In this document: positions 46,548-58,374 of the stretch, one piece after another
Layout of the letters: the number at the start of each line of letters is the position of its first letter
Position numbering within the stretch: the first letter of the stretch is position 1
Origin: Cryptomeria japonica
Taxonomy: Eukaryota; Streptophyta; Pinopsida; Cupressales; Cupressaceae
DNA length: 64,000 bases
Reading direction: 5' to 3'
Assembly: GCF_030272615.1 (NCBI RefSeq)
Contig: NC_081415.1
Location: 376,479,392 to 376,543,391, forward strand
The notes under the pieces: generated by a model
The model's database searches: none
Told to the model about the DNA's origin: nothing
What the model saw: only the letters and a program-made list of their open reading frames with translations
Made by a program: the position numbers and the translations under genes

Positions 46548-48325
46548 ATGGCATTAGTTTGACATTTATCTGAGATTGAGAAGGCTCATATTGACTTGTG
46601 TGGCTTGACTCATCTATTGAGATTACCTGATATCCGTGTGAACCACAAGATGCTCACGACATTGGTTGAGCATTTTCATTCAGAGCAGAACACATTTCAT
46701 CTGCTAGTGGGGGAGTTGACTATCATTCCTGAGGATGTATATAGGATCCTCCGTATCCCTTTTGTTGGGGATAAGGTGGATTATGATTTAGGGCACCTTC
46801 TAGGATTACAGGCAGTGAGGCATGTCTTCAGTGATCCTAACATTTTGACTCATTCCATTAGTTGGGACATACTGATGAGCAGGTACAATGAGGAGTATCC
46901 TCTGGCATGTGTTCTAGCAGGGTTCATAGGCTGTTTTCTGATGCTATACAAAGGGCAATAGGGTTTCTAGTGCGGATGGGGTCGAATGTTAGAGAGATTG
47001 ATAAAGACCCCTCAGAGACTTGGCTGGAGTTCGTGTTTATTGGCCCACATGTATCGAGAGATGCATAAGATCTATATAGAGATGGGTGGAGCATGGCCAC
47101 TGGTGTATATATTTTGCAGGTGTGGGCTTGGGAGCACCTTCCTGTTTGTCAGCCCATAGTAGATGATAGTAGAGAGCTCGAGCAGCTGATTATATACAGG
47201 TATGCCGGATACATTACGTAGCCCCATCTAGGCAAGATAGATTTTTGGAGACGGTAGCTAGATGACCTGATAGCCATTGTATGGAGACCGTACAAAGGCT
47301 TGGAGCCATGGGATAACTGGCGGATGGTTCACAGGGAACTTTTTATGATGCGCCCTCTTATTGGGAGATGACAGACCATTGTGGAGTGAATTGTTATTTC
47401 TCAAGTGATGAGGCAATATGGCCGATCTCAGGGGATCTCATAGGAGTTTACAGTGTATGTGCGTTACACAAATGAGGAGAGATAGGGATTGTCTCCATGG
47501 TTGTCCTATGCTTTGGCGATGCAGGAGCTGACTGGTTTACATTGCCTGAGGTGGGATTATATGAATGATGTGGCAGATGTGGGGGTATTGCCCCAGTATA
47601 GAGATTGGTTTCAATAGCATCCATTCCCTCGATTCATAGATCCAGCAGAGCAGGCTCCTCATATTGAGGATGTTGAGGATGATGTCCCTGCACCGGCACA
47701 GGGCCACAGGTAGGGACAAGCACAAAGAACTGAGGCTCCACGACGAAGTGGTGGTAATCCTGGTGCTAGCAGTAGTAGGGTGCCAGTAGATGTGGGACAA
47801 CAAAGGGGTGAGGGTGGATCCCTAGGGCATGTAGGAGTGATATTGGGTGGGACCGAGGAGGAGCAAACAACTTCGAGATAGATCTAATAGCGGCGGGATG
47901 AGCAGGGTGGAGCTACAGGTGGAGATGGGGGTGGAGAGCCTGTGAGAGAGCAGGGGAGTGACGCAGGGCAGTCAATGAGAGCATGTCTTACAAAGCTATA
48001 GTCACAGGTGACAGTGGCTCAAACTCAACTGGCAGAGCGAGACCGACAACTTGCCAAGATGAGGGTCAAGTATGATCACTAGATCGCATCATTGAGGGCA
48101 GAGTTGAGAGCAGAGATAGAGGCTTTACGACAGGAGGTCCTTCTCCAGAGTAGTAGGGAAGCTTATTATGTGGCAGCATATAGTGTCACAGTTCCTATTG
48201 CGCAGCAGGTGATACCCTACTCGCAGTATATGGCATGATCAAAGGGAGCTCGAGCACCTCGTCAGGATCCCGGGCATCAGGCTCCTCTTCCTCCACCAAG
48301 CGATGAGGGAGAGGGTGCTAGCTAG
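46548..48325 (+). pseudogene. Antisense ORF of element II, plant mobile domain-like
   Basis: ATG 46548 to TAG 48323-48325, opposite to gag-pol. The first 120 codons after a TGA at codon 5 are open (46596-46961): HIDLCGLTHLLRLPDI, TFHLLVGELTIIPEDVYRI, ACVLAGFIGCFL. After a shift near 46970-47040 come LQVWAWEHLPVCQP, GYIT-PHLGKI and EFTVYVRYTNEER, then an Ala/Pro/Gly-rich part and a coiled coil AERDRQLAKMRVKYDH. It aligns throughout with the antisense ORF of element I. In plants the mobile domain occurs in MAIL1-type nuclear proteins and in transposons. The function in retroelements is not established. Confidence 0.65.
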
Positions 48326-48454
48326 ATTATTTCTTTTTGTAGCTCAGATATTTTTTGTAGACACACCCATTTTTTTGTAGCCTATATGATTCTTTCTCTG
48401 ATGGGAGTTTGCATATGTCATTCGACATCATTTTGTACTCTTAGACTTGACATG

Positions 48455-48480
48455 ATATATATATATATATATATATATAT
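48455..48480. repeat. AT dinucleotide microsatellite
   Basis: Thirteen AT units; only a short TATATA remains at the matching place in element I. Confidence 0.9.
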
Positions 48481-49730
48481 GAGATCCAATTTGACTTCAT
48501 CATACTTGTGTTGATTCATTTATGAGATGTCTTTTACATGCTTTATTCTATATGTATGCATTTCTTTTCAATATGAATGTATGTAATGCAAATGATTATA
48601 GATGTCTATTTTTGGTTCTTGTCATATGCACATAAATGAATATATAATGAGTAATAAGTAATGCAATGTTTTCATTTTTCTATGCAATAAAATGAATGCA
48701 GATGAGTAAATAATGAAATGTATGAAGCTATATTAAATGTTATGTATGCAGCTAAAACATCTCAAAACACAAGTACTCGATCGAAGAAATGATGATAAAT
48801 AGACCGCTTAGCATAAGAAATGATGATGCTTTCAGCTCTCATTCAAAAGATAAAGAGATTATTACCATACCAAAATCACTCTAAATTCATAAAAATGCAA
48901 AATGATATGCAAAATGTATCCTAAGCCTAGTCACTGGATTTAAAATACTTAATATTCATCACTGAGCATAATGAACACAACAGGTAGGTTAGAGTTCCTT
49001 TATTTTTCAATGTGCAATATTAATTATCTTGTCCGCAATGACCCTATTTTTGTTCATATCCTTGGACAGATTTCGCAGGGACCCGAATTGCATCATAAAG
49101 AAATTCCCTCAAAACAGACAAAGAAATGATATGAACCTCCCTGTAGCATACAAATAAGCAAAGTCGAGGTATGTGAGGCGATTTCACCTTGTTGTGAAGG
49201 CTCTTATCACAAACACCCAACTAGTTTATATGTTTCCAGATCATTGGGATCATTCCTACAAGCAGAAAACAAAGAAAATATTATGCCCCCAATCCTTGCT
49301 CCTCTTAGTCACAATAGAATTACTCGAGTTACTCAGAGGGACAATAATCAAAAATCAATATAAAAGACAGCACACAAAGAAAATTTTCATTCATAGCTCA
49401 AACTGTTTAGTGATTGTTTTCCGTTATGTTGTTTTGCTTGTTTACTCAGTGATAAAAAACTCTTTGGTAGTTAGGAGATAGGTGACTGACTCAGAGTTGA
49501 CGACCAGGTTTCACTGACGGAAAGATGACTTGTTTGACACTGCCTAGGATATGTAATGTGCTCTATCAAGTAACCTAAGACTAGGACACTGATCAGCTTC
49601 AAGTCATGAAGGTTCCAACGAACCAGGATGTCACAAAAGTGACTGAAAAATATGTACAAGTGAAAGCAAAGATGCATGAAAGTGGGAAATGCCAATGTTG
49701 CATTGATAGATGGAGCTCTTGAGTACAAGA

Positions 49731-49810
49731 GGCGCCTGTTTGCCAAGTTTTCACCTGCTTGGTAGAGATTCATTTTTTTTACCAAGGTTCTTGTTTACCA
49801 GGTTTTCACC
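49731..49810 (-). repeat. Twin 25-bp motif after the integrase of element II
   Basis: Copies at 49786-49810 and 49731-49755 on the minus strand, core TGAAAACYTGGYAAACA, with GGCGCC after the second. Spacing and the preceding A-rich tract match the pair at 38063-38127. Confidence 0.75.
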
Positions 49811-49949
49811 AAGGCATTTTCTCTGTTTTATATTTTTTTTCTTTTTGATGATTTTTCTCTTTTTTTGTATTTTTTTTATTTTTCCATTTTTTTAATTTTG
49901 TTTCAGGACTTTTTCCAGCTGTACAAGTTGGTGGCACAGAGAATGCTAA

Positions 49950-51070
49950 GCAAAGAATTTCTTCAAGTGGATGGTGTTAATCGGTTCACGAAGTTGTTCT
50001 CCTTTTGAGTTTGAGAGTTGATAGGCACCAGAGCCGAATACTGCAGTAACAATGTAGGGACCCAGCCAGTTGGGTTCAAACTTCCCTTTATTGTCGTGAA
50101 ACTATTGATTTTTGGGATTTTCTCTTAGAACTAGGTCACCAACCTGAAATTCTCTTTGTCTAACTTTCTTGTTATATCCTCTAGACATTGTCTTCTGATA
50201 TACTCTGAGATGATCAAATGCCACTTACCGATGCTCATCCAGCAATTCAAGCTCTTGCAATCTAGATATTCTATGATCTTCATCAGCAACAAGACCTTGC
50301 AAAGAAACTCTTAGAGATAGTATTTCTACTTCAATAGGTAGTACTGCTTCAGACCCATACACCAAAGAGAAAGGTGTAGCCCCAATAGGTGTTTTGATAC
50401 TTGTTCTATAAGCCCATAGGGCAGGATTAAGCTATAGATGCCAATCCTTCCCAGATTTGTTCACTGTTCTATGCAAGATAGTCAATAGGTCTTTGTTAGA
50501 TGCCTCAGCTTGTCCATTACCTTGAGGGTAATATACCCATGACCACTGTTGCTTTATTTTGAATTTATCACAAAGCTCATCTAGATCTTTATTCTTAAAC
50601 TATCCTCCATTATCAGTCATGATGGACGAAGGTATCCCATACCTGTAGATGATATAGTTCAGGATGAACAAGGCGACTTGTTTACTGGTTTCTTTAATAA
50701 GCGGAACCACCTCTACCCACTTGGTGAAATACTCAGTGGCAGTTGTGATGAATTTATGTCCATTGGATGAAGCAGGATATATCTAACCAATGAGATCAAA
50801 GGCCCATTGCTGAAAAGGCTAGTGTGTTATAAATGGTATGAGGTCCCTTGCCAGGGCATGTATGAGATTTCCATGAAGCTGACATTTCTCATAAATCTTA
50901 GCAAATTGGATGGCATCTTTTTCCATGTCTGGCCAGTAGTAGCCAGCCCATAATAGTTTTTGAGCTAAAGTAAGACCATTCAAATGAGATCCACAAATAC
51001 CTTCATGGACTTCCAATAATGCATGTTTAGATTCTTCAGTTTCTAGACACCTAAGCAATGTACCATCCAA
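49950..51070 (-). pseudogene. Element II integrase
   Basis: The zinc domain (51070-50819) reads VHEGICGSHLNGL, GYYWPDMEKDAIQFAK and IYEKCQLHGN; the first Cys is Tyr. The core follows with WAFDLIG, MTDNGG and GQAEASNKD (the D-D-E set), then [21 protein letters not shown], and a C-terminal part ending NTIHLKKFFA. About seven stops, mostly TAG or TAA for Gln. In the family it inserts the DNA copy into the genome. Confidence 0.75.
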
Positions 51071-51073
51071 ACC

Positions 51074-51775
51074 TCATCTAAATAAATTGTTAGCTATGAT
51101 AACATACCGCGAAGCATTTTGAATTAGGTTTCTTTTCTCATTTTGGGTAAGATTTCCAGGGATAATTTGGTCTTGTAGATAGGAATAGATGTGGTTGTAT
51201 CGGGATGAGTCATGTCCAATAATAGAACAGACTATTTGGGTCTCAGGAGAATCATAACCGGGGTAATATAACTCTTCCACCAAGAAATCAAAGCTAAATT
51301 TGGACTCCTGTAACTCAGGTATAGATGCTAAGGTAGCCATAGCATCTGTTGCTCTGTTTGCGGACCTAGGAATCTGTTGGAATGATACAAAAGAAAAATA
51401 CTTCTTAAGATCATCAACCATCCTCTTGTAAGGCATCAGTTTCTCATCTCGAGTGTGATATGTATCATTGATTAATTAACCACTAGCTGAGAATCTCCAT
51501 AGATATACAATTATGCAACCTTCCATTCAATAGCTAGTTTTATCCCATTAACCACCAGCTGAGAATCTCCATAGATATACAATTATGCAACCTTCCGTTC
51601 AATAGCTAGTTTTATCCCATTCACCAAAGCTTCATATTCTGCAATGTTGCTTGTGCAAGGGAAAAGAATCTTATAAGTCTTTGGGATTGAATACTTTTGA
51701 GGAGTAATGAATAATATACCAGCACCTGAACCATTTTGAGTAAAGGACCCATCGAAGAACATTTTCCAAGGTTGT
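51074..51775 (-). pseudogene. Element II second RNase H (aRNH) with duplicated active-site segment
   Basis: The minus strand has WKMFFDGSFTQNGSGAGIL (first Asp near 51755), AEYEALVNGIKLAIEW (Glu), LYIYGDSQLVV (second Asp) and PRSANRATDAMATLAS (last Asp) followed by the tether to integrase (51436-51074, open). A 72-bp in-frame tandem repeat (51478-51621) doubles the segment carrying GDSQLVV; each copy also has a stop. Element I has the single-copy form. Confidence 0.75.
51478..51621 (-). repeat. 72-bp tandem duplication in the RNase H region
   Basis: Copies 51478-51549 and 51550-51621 differ at two sites by eye (CACTAG/CACCAG and CCATTC/CCGTTC). 72 bp is 24 codons, so the frame is kept. Confidence 0.9.
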
Positions 51776-51875
51776 TAAGTAAGGTGGATTATTGACTCAT
51801 CTGGAAACTCTGTGTGTAGCGGTTGAGTGTCCTCAAGTGGAGCTTCAACAAGTTGATCAACAATTACCTGTCCTT

Positions 51876-52250
51876 TTATGGCTTTGCATTCCACATATTC
51901 AATTTCAACTCTATAAGGATCATTGCCCATTTTGCCAATCTTCCTGTAAGTGTTGCTTTATTGAGAAGATACTTGAGTGGATCGATTTTGGCCACTAGCT
52001 TGACTGAATGTGCTAGCATGTAGAGTCTCAGTTTTTGTGATGCAAAGACTAATGCCAAGCATGCTTTTTCTATTATAGTGTAGTTCATTTCATAAGACAC
52101 CAATGTCATACTAATGTAATAAATAGCTCGTTCCTTTTTGTTGTCATCATGTTGCGCCAGAAGTGCCCATAGTGATGAATCAGTTGCTGATATATATAAG
52201 ATTAGTGGTTTACCCTGAATCGGTGGCATCAATATCGGTGGATTTGACAA
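51876..52250 (-). pseudogene. Element II RNase H
   Basis: 124 open codons: KPLILYISATDSSLWALLAQHDD, RAIYYISMTLVSYEMNYTIIEKACLALVFASQKLRLYM and LKYLLNKATLTGRLAKW. This is the RT-linked gypsy RNase H that removes RNA from the hybrid. It lies between RT and the second RNase H. Confidence 0.75.
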
Positions 52251-52439
52251 GTACTCTTTTATCTACTGAAGATTTTTTTCACACTGCTAATCCCAGTTGT
52301 ATATTATTCCTTTTCTCAATACCTTTGTGAAAGGTTGAGCTTTGTCTACTAACTGAGAAATGAATTGTCTGATGGATTGGAGACATCCCTGTAGACTTCT
52401 CATTTGACTGATGTTCTTTGGAGGTGACATTTCCATTAT

Positions 52440-53305
52440 AGTTTGGACCTTCTCAGGATCAACCTAGATTCCCTTCTTTGAAATGATATAGCCAAGTAGT
52501 TTACCAGATGTCACTCTGAATGCACACTTCTTTGGATTTAATCAGAGTTGGAACTTTTCCATTCTGTCGAGTATAGGACCTAACTCTGGAATATGCGTTG
52601 ATCTTTTCATAGTCTTCACTAAGGTGTCATCAACATAATCCTCCATATTCTTATGCATCATATCATGAAAAATGGCTGTAACTGCTCTTTGATAGGTTGC
52701 TCCTGCATTCTTTAGCCCAAATGGCATGACGTTCCAGCAAAAGGTTCCCCATGCACAGGTGAAAGTTGTCTTTTCTTGATCTCCAGGAGCTATTTTGATT
52801 TGATTGTATCTGGAGAATCTGTCCATTAGTGAGTACATTTCATACCCAATAGTCATGTCGACTATCATATCAATATTTGGTAATGGAAAGTCGTCCTTCG
52901 GACATGCTTTGTTAAGATCTCTGAAGTCAATACAAATCTGATAGACTTGTCCACCTTTGACATAGGTACTATGTTTGAAATCCATTCGGCATAATCTATA
53001 GCTTTGATGAGTCCATCTTTGAGCAGTTTTTCTAGTTCAACCTTGACTAATAGTGCTACATGCTGGTGCATCTTACGGAGTTTTTTCTTAACTGGTTTTA
53101 CTCCTGGTGTAATTGAAAGATGGTGCATAATGAGATCAGGATCCAAGCTTGGCATATCAAAGTACGTCCATGCAAAGTTTATTTTCTTTTCTAAGAATAG
53201 CTGAGTGAACTCCTTCAATTCTTCTATTGATATTGATTGAGCTACATGAATGATGTGTGGTGTCTCTTGACTCCCAATGTTCACTGGCTGAGTTGGCTCG
53301 ATCAA
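52440..53305 (-). pseudogene. Element II reverse transcriptase
   Basis: Two overlapping open frames: 53305-52865 (FAWTYFDMPSLDPDLIMHHL, then the LLKDGLIKAIDYAEWISNIVP block) and 52985-52542 (ICIDFRDLNKACPKDDFPLPNID, MPFGLKNAGATYQRA and the YVDD active site). One frameshift near 52930. Past 52542 the sequence continues LNPKKCAF to about 52440. Tat-like gypsy RTs use YVDD in this context. Confidence 0.8.
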
Positions 53306-53410
53306 TATGGAGGACCTTTCCTAGAAAGGACTTGGCAGTATATCAAGTATTTCACCTTCAGGTGCCTCGGGGAGGTTTTCACCTTTAGGTATGTCCTTTA
53401 TTTTCTCTTT

Positions 53411-54512
53411 TTAAGATTTTGACACCGCCACAATGTGGTTTTCGCCATCAGATCTTTTATTTTTATTTTTCTTGTTTTTGTGACTAAGATACTTGATATC
53501 CACTTCAGTTATATTTTCACTCTGTTCACTGGTGGAAGAGTCTATGGGTTCAACTGCATTGAGATAATAGGCTAACGTATAGTCATTGGCAAAAGTAGGT
53601 ATACTCATGGGTTGGTTTTGTAAAGTACAGTCAATCAATTCAGGATGTACTAAGGATAAATCTTGGATAGGTTCAAGAGCGTTCACAATATTGTTATCAC
53701 AGCTGTGGATTGAAAAGTCAAGTTCCAGAATGATACCTTGCGTAAGTGTCTTGAGACCAGGAAGAGTCAGATCATGATTATTAAAGTTCATGTTAATATT
53801 TAATCGATCTAATTCGATAGACATACTTGTAACATCATTCACTATGCCAGACTGGACGTCATATCATGGTTTAACAGCGATAAGATCAGTAGACAAATTT
53901 ATCAGATGATTTTGAATTTGAGGCTAAATAAATATCATCTTGAATAAGACTGTCATTAGAGTCATCAGGTGAAGTTTCTGAGTCTTCTTCAAGTGATTTA
54001 GTAAGCATATGTATGGTATCAATACCAACATCTTTAATGTTGCAAGTTTCTTCATGCTGTGGTTCATTTGTCATTTGTATCTGACACACCTGTTGACATG
54101 ATCTTGATGTTTTTGTGATTTGTTGTCATCTACTCTATTCAGCTTCTTCTGGATTGATAACGGGTTCTTGTTCTATAGCTTCCAACTCTTCTTGTGTAGT
54201 GCTATACCTAATTTGTTCTATTTTAGGATAGGGGTACATAGATGAGAAGCTTTCTGGTATTCTTCCTTCTTTCAGTCCTTGTTCATAATTTTCTTATCTC
54301 TTTTATCTAATTTCCTGTATTTCTTTCTCTAGTTTTATGCACATCATCTCTTGAGCATCATTTATGACATCACTAGACTCTTCTAGAGTTTCTATAGTGA
54401 ATGTGTCTAAGAGGTTGTCAGGACCCCATTCATACTCGTTTGAATCAGTCTTTGAATCGTCTACTTGTTGTCTGCCAGTATATGTGACTAGAACTTTTAG
54501 TGGTGCAAACAA
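53411..54512 (-). pseudogene. Acidic linker between G-patch and RT of element II
   Basis: Open pieces 54512-54303, 54089-53886 and 53842-53411, rich in Asp, Glu, Ser and Thr, with no known fold. The same pieces occur in element I (62913-62239), so it is a conserved part of the polyprotein. The last piece ends in a Lys/Asn run (NKKNKNKRSDGENH). Confidence 0.55.
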
Positions 54513-54563
54513 TTCTCTAATTCTTATTACTTCATCTCTTATATCCTCATGGACCTCAACTTC

Positions 54564-54989
54564 CTATATTATTGTAGCTGATACCATCGAAGCTTGAGCA
54601 CTGACTATTTCTTCTTTCTTAACTAATAATTCCTCTTTCTCTTTTCTAAACTTTGCTTTTGTTTGTTGAGTGTCTAATTCATGTAATGTTAAAGGCAATA
54701 TTCTTTTCTGCCACTTAGACTTAGAAACATGTTTTTGATCTGATGTCTTTTTTGGATTGTAACCCAGTCCAGCCTTATCATTTGTGGATTTGGTTTGTAG
54801 CTGAACTGGTTCAGTAATACCTTCCTTTTGTTTGCCTAGAGGACCAGTACCTAAGTACCCCATGCGTTGAATCATTTTGTATCCAGGGCCATATTGGTTT
54901 GAGGAAATCTCATAATGTTGTACCTCCTCATTTTGACTATCTTCCTTAAAGAGCCAGTTAATAACATCTTCTTCTATTTCATCCACCAA
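54564..54989 (-). pseudogene. G-patch domain in element II polyprotein
   Basis: 142 open codons. Residues about 30-75 read GPGYKMIQRMGYLGTGPLG then KQKEGITEPV and GLGYNP, the glycine pattern of a G-patch domain. Then a Lys/Glu-rich helix. G-patch domains bind or stimulate RNA-handling enzymes, and one follows the protease in betaretroviruses. Its place between protease and RT here is similar. Confidence 0.65.
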
Positions 54990-55076
54990 GGAGGTAGAAG
55001 ACTATACAAAGAGACCATCATATATGGTATTTTGAGCTGAAGTTTGTGTTCTCATAGCCTCTGATGGCTTGCCCAA

Positions 55077-56074
55077 CTATTTTGGTGATGGAGGGAGATA
55101 ACATAATGAAAGTACCGATTCTATCTTGTAGCCATCCATGCTAGTATTTGTAATCTTCAATCTCTTTTCTAAGTCTTTCATTAGTGCTTCTGGATCTGCA
55201 TTTGGAGAGGCTACCCTATTATGAGGCACAAAATTATCTGCACCTTTTGTCAATGCATTACAGATGACATTTGTATCAGCAGGAATACCGACTTCAGCTT
55301 CATTATAAGGAAACTTTAAGCATTGATGATATGTTGATAGTACTACCTTCATTTCATGAATCCACGGCCTGCCCAGTAATATATTATATGACAATGGAAT
55401 ATCTAAGACCTGGAAAAGAACACCAGACCTTTAGAAGTCCTGTCTTCTTCATCATAGGCTTTTATTGTTATTTTCTTGCCAGGATCAATGACATTTTTAG
55501 AGAATCCTAGTTGTGTAAGTAGACTGTAAGTACATATATTCAACCTCACACCTCCATCTATCAAAACATATTTGACTCTATTTTTATGGATCATAGCTTC
55601 AATATGCAATGGTTGGTTATGTGGATGATTTAGTGAGTTATCATCTTCTTCTGAGAAGTTCAGATAGTGAGGTGAAGTCAGATGACCCACCATAGACTGA
55701 AACCGATCAATGCCTAAATCTTTTCGAACGTTGGTGGTGAGCAATGTTTTGTCTAGGATCTCTTTGTGAGCAGATGAGAGTTTTAGCAATTCAAAGATTG
55801 AGATTTGAGCATTTGTCCTTTTCAATTGTTCAATGACACTATATCCAGAAGATGATGATAAAGTTAGCCTTTTAAATTTGTCCAAGGTTGATTCTTTTTG
55901 TTTGTTTGATTGGGCTGGTGAATTCAATGTTGCTTGAGCTGGGTTGGAAGAACTAGCTCCTTGGAGTGTGACTTTCTTCTGAGAATGGGCTAGAGCTCTT
56001 GCATATCGTGATTCATTTGGTTTATCTTGGACTATAATTACATTACAATATTCTAATTGGGAAGGCTCAATCAT
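55077..56074 (-). pseudogene. Element II protease
   Basis: 56074-55403 holds a linker with LDKFKRLTLSSSSGYSV, FELLKLSSAHKEIL and the catalytic block VLIDGGVRLNICTYSLL. The usual DSG or DTG reads DGG. After a frameshift near 55400, 55394-55077 gives the C-terminal block [16 protein letters not shown] and [10 protein letters not shown]. The protease would cut gag-pol. DGG is known in Tat-type proteases to my knowledge, but I cannot confirm activity. Confidence 0.7.
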
Positions 56075-56089
56075 GTTGATAACGTTGTC

Positions 56090-57765
56090 CTAACTGACAT
56101 AAGTATAACTTACCTTGGCACCTCCTTTGGTCTTTGAAGAATCACCTTGTTCGTAAATAGGAAAAGGGTCTTTAAATGCTTTATGATCTGCATTAGTTGG
56201 ATGATTCCCAACAACAACTTTACCAGCGTCTATGAGATCTTGAATCTCATGTTTTAGCTTCATGCAATTTTTTATGTTATGACCTTTATTTCGATGGACA
56301 TCACAGTATTCATTTTCTCTCCACCATCTTAGTTTGACATCTGGATCATATGGTCTGGAGTTATCTGGTAGTGTTATCAAGTTGTTTGCCAATAGAGTGT
56401 TGAAAGCAGATTCATATGATTCTTTGAGAGGAGTAAAATCACGCTTAGGTTTGGAAAGCCAAGGCTTGTCTTTGAACCATTCATTTGTTTTCTTTGGCAG
56501 ATTCTCTGTTGCAGCCTCAGCGGCTTTAAGTGCTTGTGTACCACTAGCCAAGTTGAATATTATGGATTTTGAGTTGGCTTTGACAGTGTCTACTACATCA
56601 TTAACAACATTCTTATTATTGTCTTTGCCAAACTTCCAATACTTGTTCTTCTCTTTAGAGCTAGATCCTAGTTGTGTTTCTTTCCAAGGTGTGATATCCC
56701 CCTTCTTTATGAGCACGCCTTCCATTCAATTGCATTATCTACCATTTTGTTAAATGATGGGTGTACTTGCATTTGTATACTATATTTCAGCTCGGGGACC
56801 AAGTTATTGACAAATATATCCATTTTCTCAGAGTCTGGAATAGGTCGAGAATACCTAGAAAACATCTTTCTCCAGCGTTGGAGGAAAGTAAGAAGAGGTT
56901 CCCCTATTTTTTGTTGAGTATTACAAAGATCGATCATAGTTATAGGATGTTGAATGTTGTATGAATATTGTTGTAAGAATAGTTGGATTAGTTCTTCAAA
57001 TATTTTTATTCCTTTGGGTAGACTTGAGAACCATTCCATTGCTTGACCCCCTAAACTCCTCGGGAAAAGGTGCATGAGGTACATTTGATCGTGCATAAAC
57101 TCCATACAGGCAGCACAAAACTTTCTAACATGATCTTGAGGATCTAAGGTACCATCATACTTGTCAAATTTTGGGATCTCCACTCATGAACGAAATGGAG
57201 GCATGTGTAGATTCTTGTCAAATGGAAAGAGACATATTATTTCCAGAGAATATTGTTTTGGGGACTTGTCCTTATTCTTCAGTTCTGAGACTTCCATCTG
57301 TAAGGCTAGTAATTGTTTGTGTACCATGAGTATAGGTGATTCTTTCTTTTTAGTAATGAGTGTCTGAACATCATATCCAGTAGGAAGTTTAGCACCTTGT
57401 TTTGCTAGTTCTAAGAAATAGTCTTCCTTCTCTCGGGTCATGATAGCTTTCATCATTTTTCTAAAGTCTTTGTCCTTTTGACAGTTAAGGATTTCTTTTT
57501 CTGGAGGTTTAGTGTCTTCGTCAGCCTCACTTGATGATGAGGAATAATTATCATTTTTGGGAATGTTATTATCGTCCTTGTTTCCATCATTGTGTTCTGT
57601 CTCATATATAGTGGGAGATTTAGACTCATCAAAAATTGGTTCGCCTAATGATGATGGTATGTCAGTGAGTGGATCATTTTCATAAAATGGATTGTCGGTG
57701 TATGAAAAGGGTATTCCTTTGCCTTTGGCTTCTTTCTTACTAGAACCCTTGGCTTGTATAGGCAT
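56090..57765 (-). pseudogene. Element II gag with CHHC zinc knuckle
   Basis: Starts at ATG 57765 (MPIQAKGSSKKEAKGKG). The N-terminal 190 residues are acidic then helical. A TGA at 57186-57184 (expected CGA) precedes the core 57183-56707: KFDKYDGTLDPQDHVRKF, MEWFSSLPKGI and LTFLQRWRKMFSRY. A one-base shift near 56710 leads to 56725-56090, with WFKDKPWL and the knuckle YCDVHRNKGHNIKNC (C-X2-H-X4-H-X4-C), as in Tat-type gags. About 560 codons in all. Three lesions make it inactive. Confidence 0.78.
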
Positions 57766-58374
57766 TTTTATGGATTAGTGGGACCTAAAGTTGTTTGTGA
57801 TGTAGAGGTCAAGATCAATTTCAGAGCTAGTTGTTCAGTTAATGTATTATTTGGGAGAAACAACTGAGATTCAGTCTGGTTTCAGGAATGATCTATCCTA
57901 TATAAGAAGTTTATCTAAGTTGATTCTAAGTGTAGTGTAAGATTGAGTTTGGTTTCAAGAATGATCTATCATGTATAAAACGTTACTAAAATTTGATAGG
58001 TAGTTGATTGAACTAGCTGAAAGATGATCGACCAAATCATGCAACGCAAATGGCAGAGGTACACTGTCTTGATCTATTTATGCTCAGGATAATTGATAAC
58101 TAGTATTATGTTCGCTATAGACTGTTTTTAGGCAAGTTTGATTGTTCTATTCTGACAAAACCAGGGACTCGTATGACAACATTTTCTGAACCAGACGATA
58201 ATTTAGTAGTTACAGGATGACAAAATTTCTATTTCATACGAGCTGTTGTTTCTTACTGTACAACAGATGGGTATGTGTAGGATGACAAAAGACTCAGAGC
58301 AGTTCTGTTTCATACAACATAGGATACAAAACCAGATGATAGATTAAAATGACTCGTACGACACAGGATCAGGT
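57766..58374 (-). other. Element II leader, gag-proximal part
   Basis: Untranslated sequence with several CATACGA/CGTACGAC words (58140-58370), some followed by AYAGGATC. No coding region. Confidence 0.55.

Larger units (their letters stand above)
48326..49949. other. Convergent spacer of element II
   Basis: No gene. Contains an (AT)13 run (48455-48480), a block conserved with element I around 49030-49100, the twin GGTGAAAACCTGG motif, and a T-rich stretch 49780-49905 that is an A-rich tract on the element sense strand. Confidence 0.55.
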
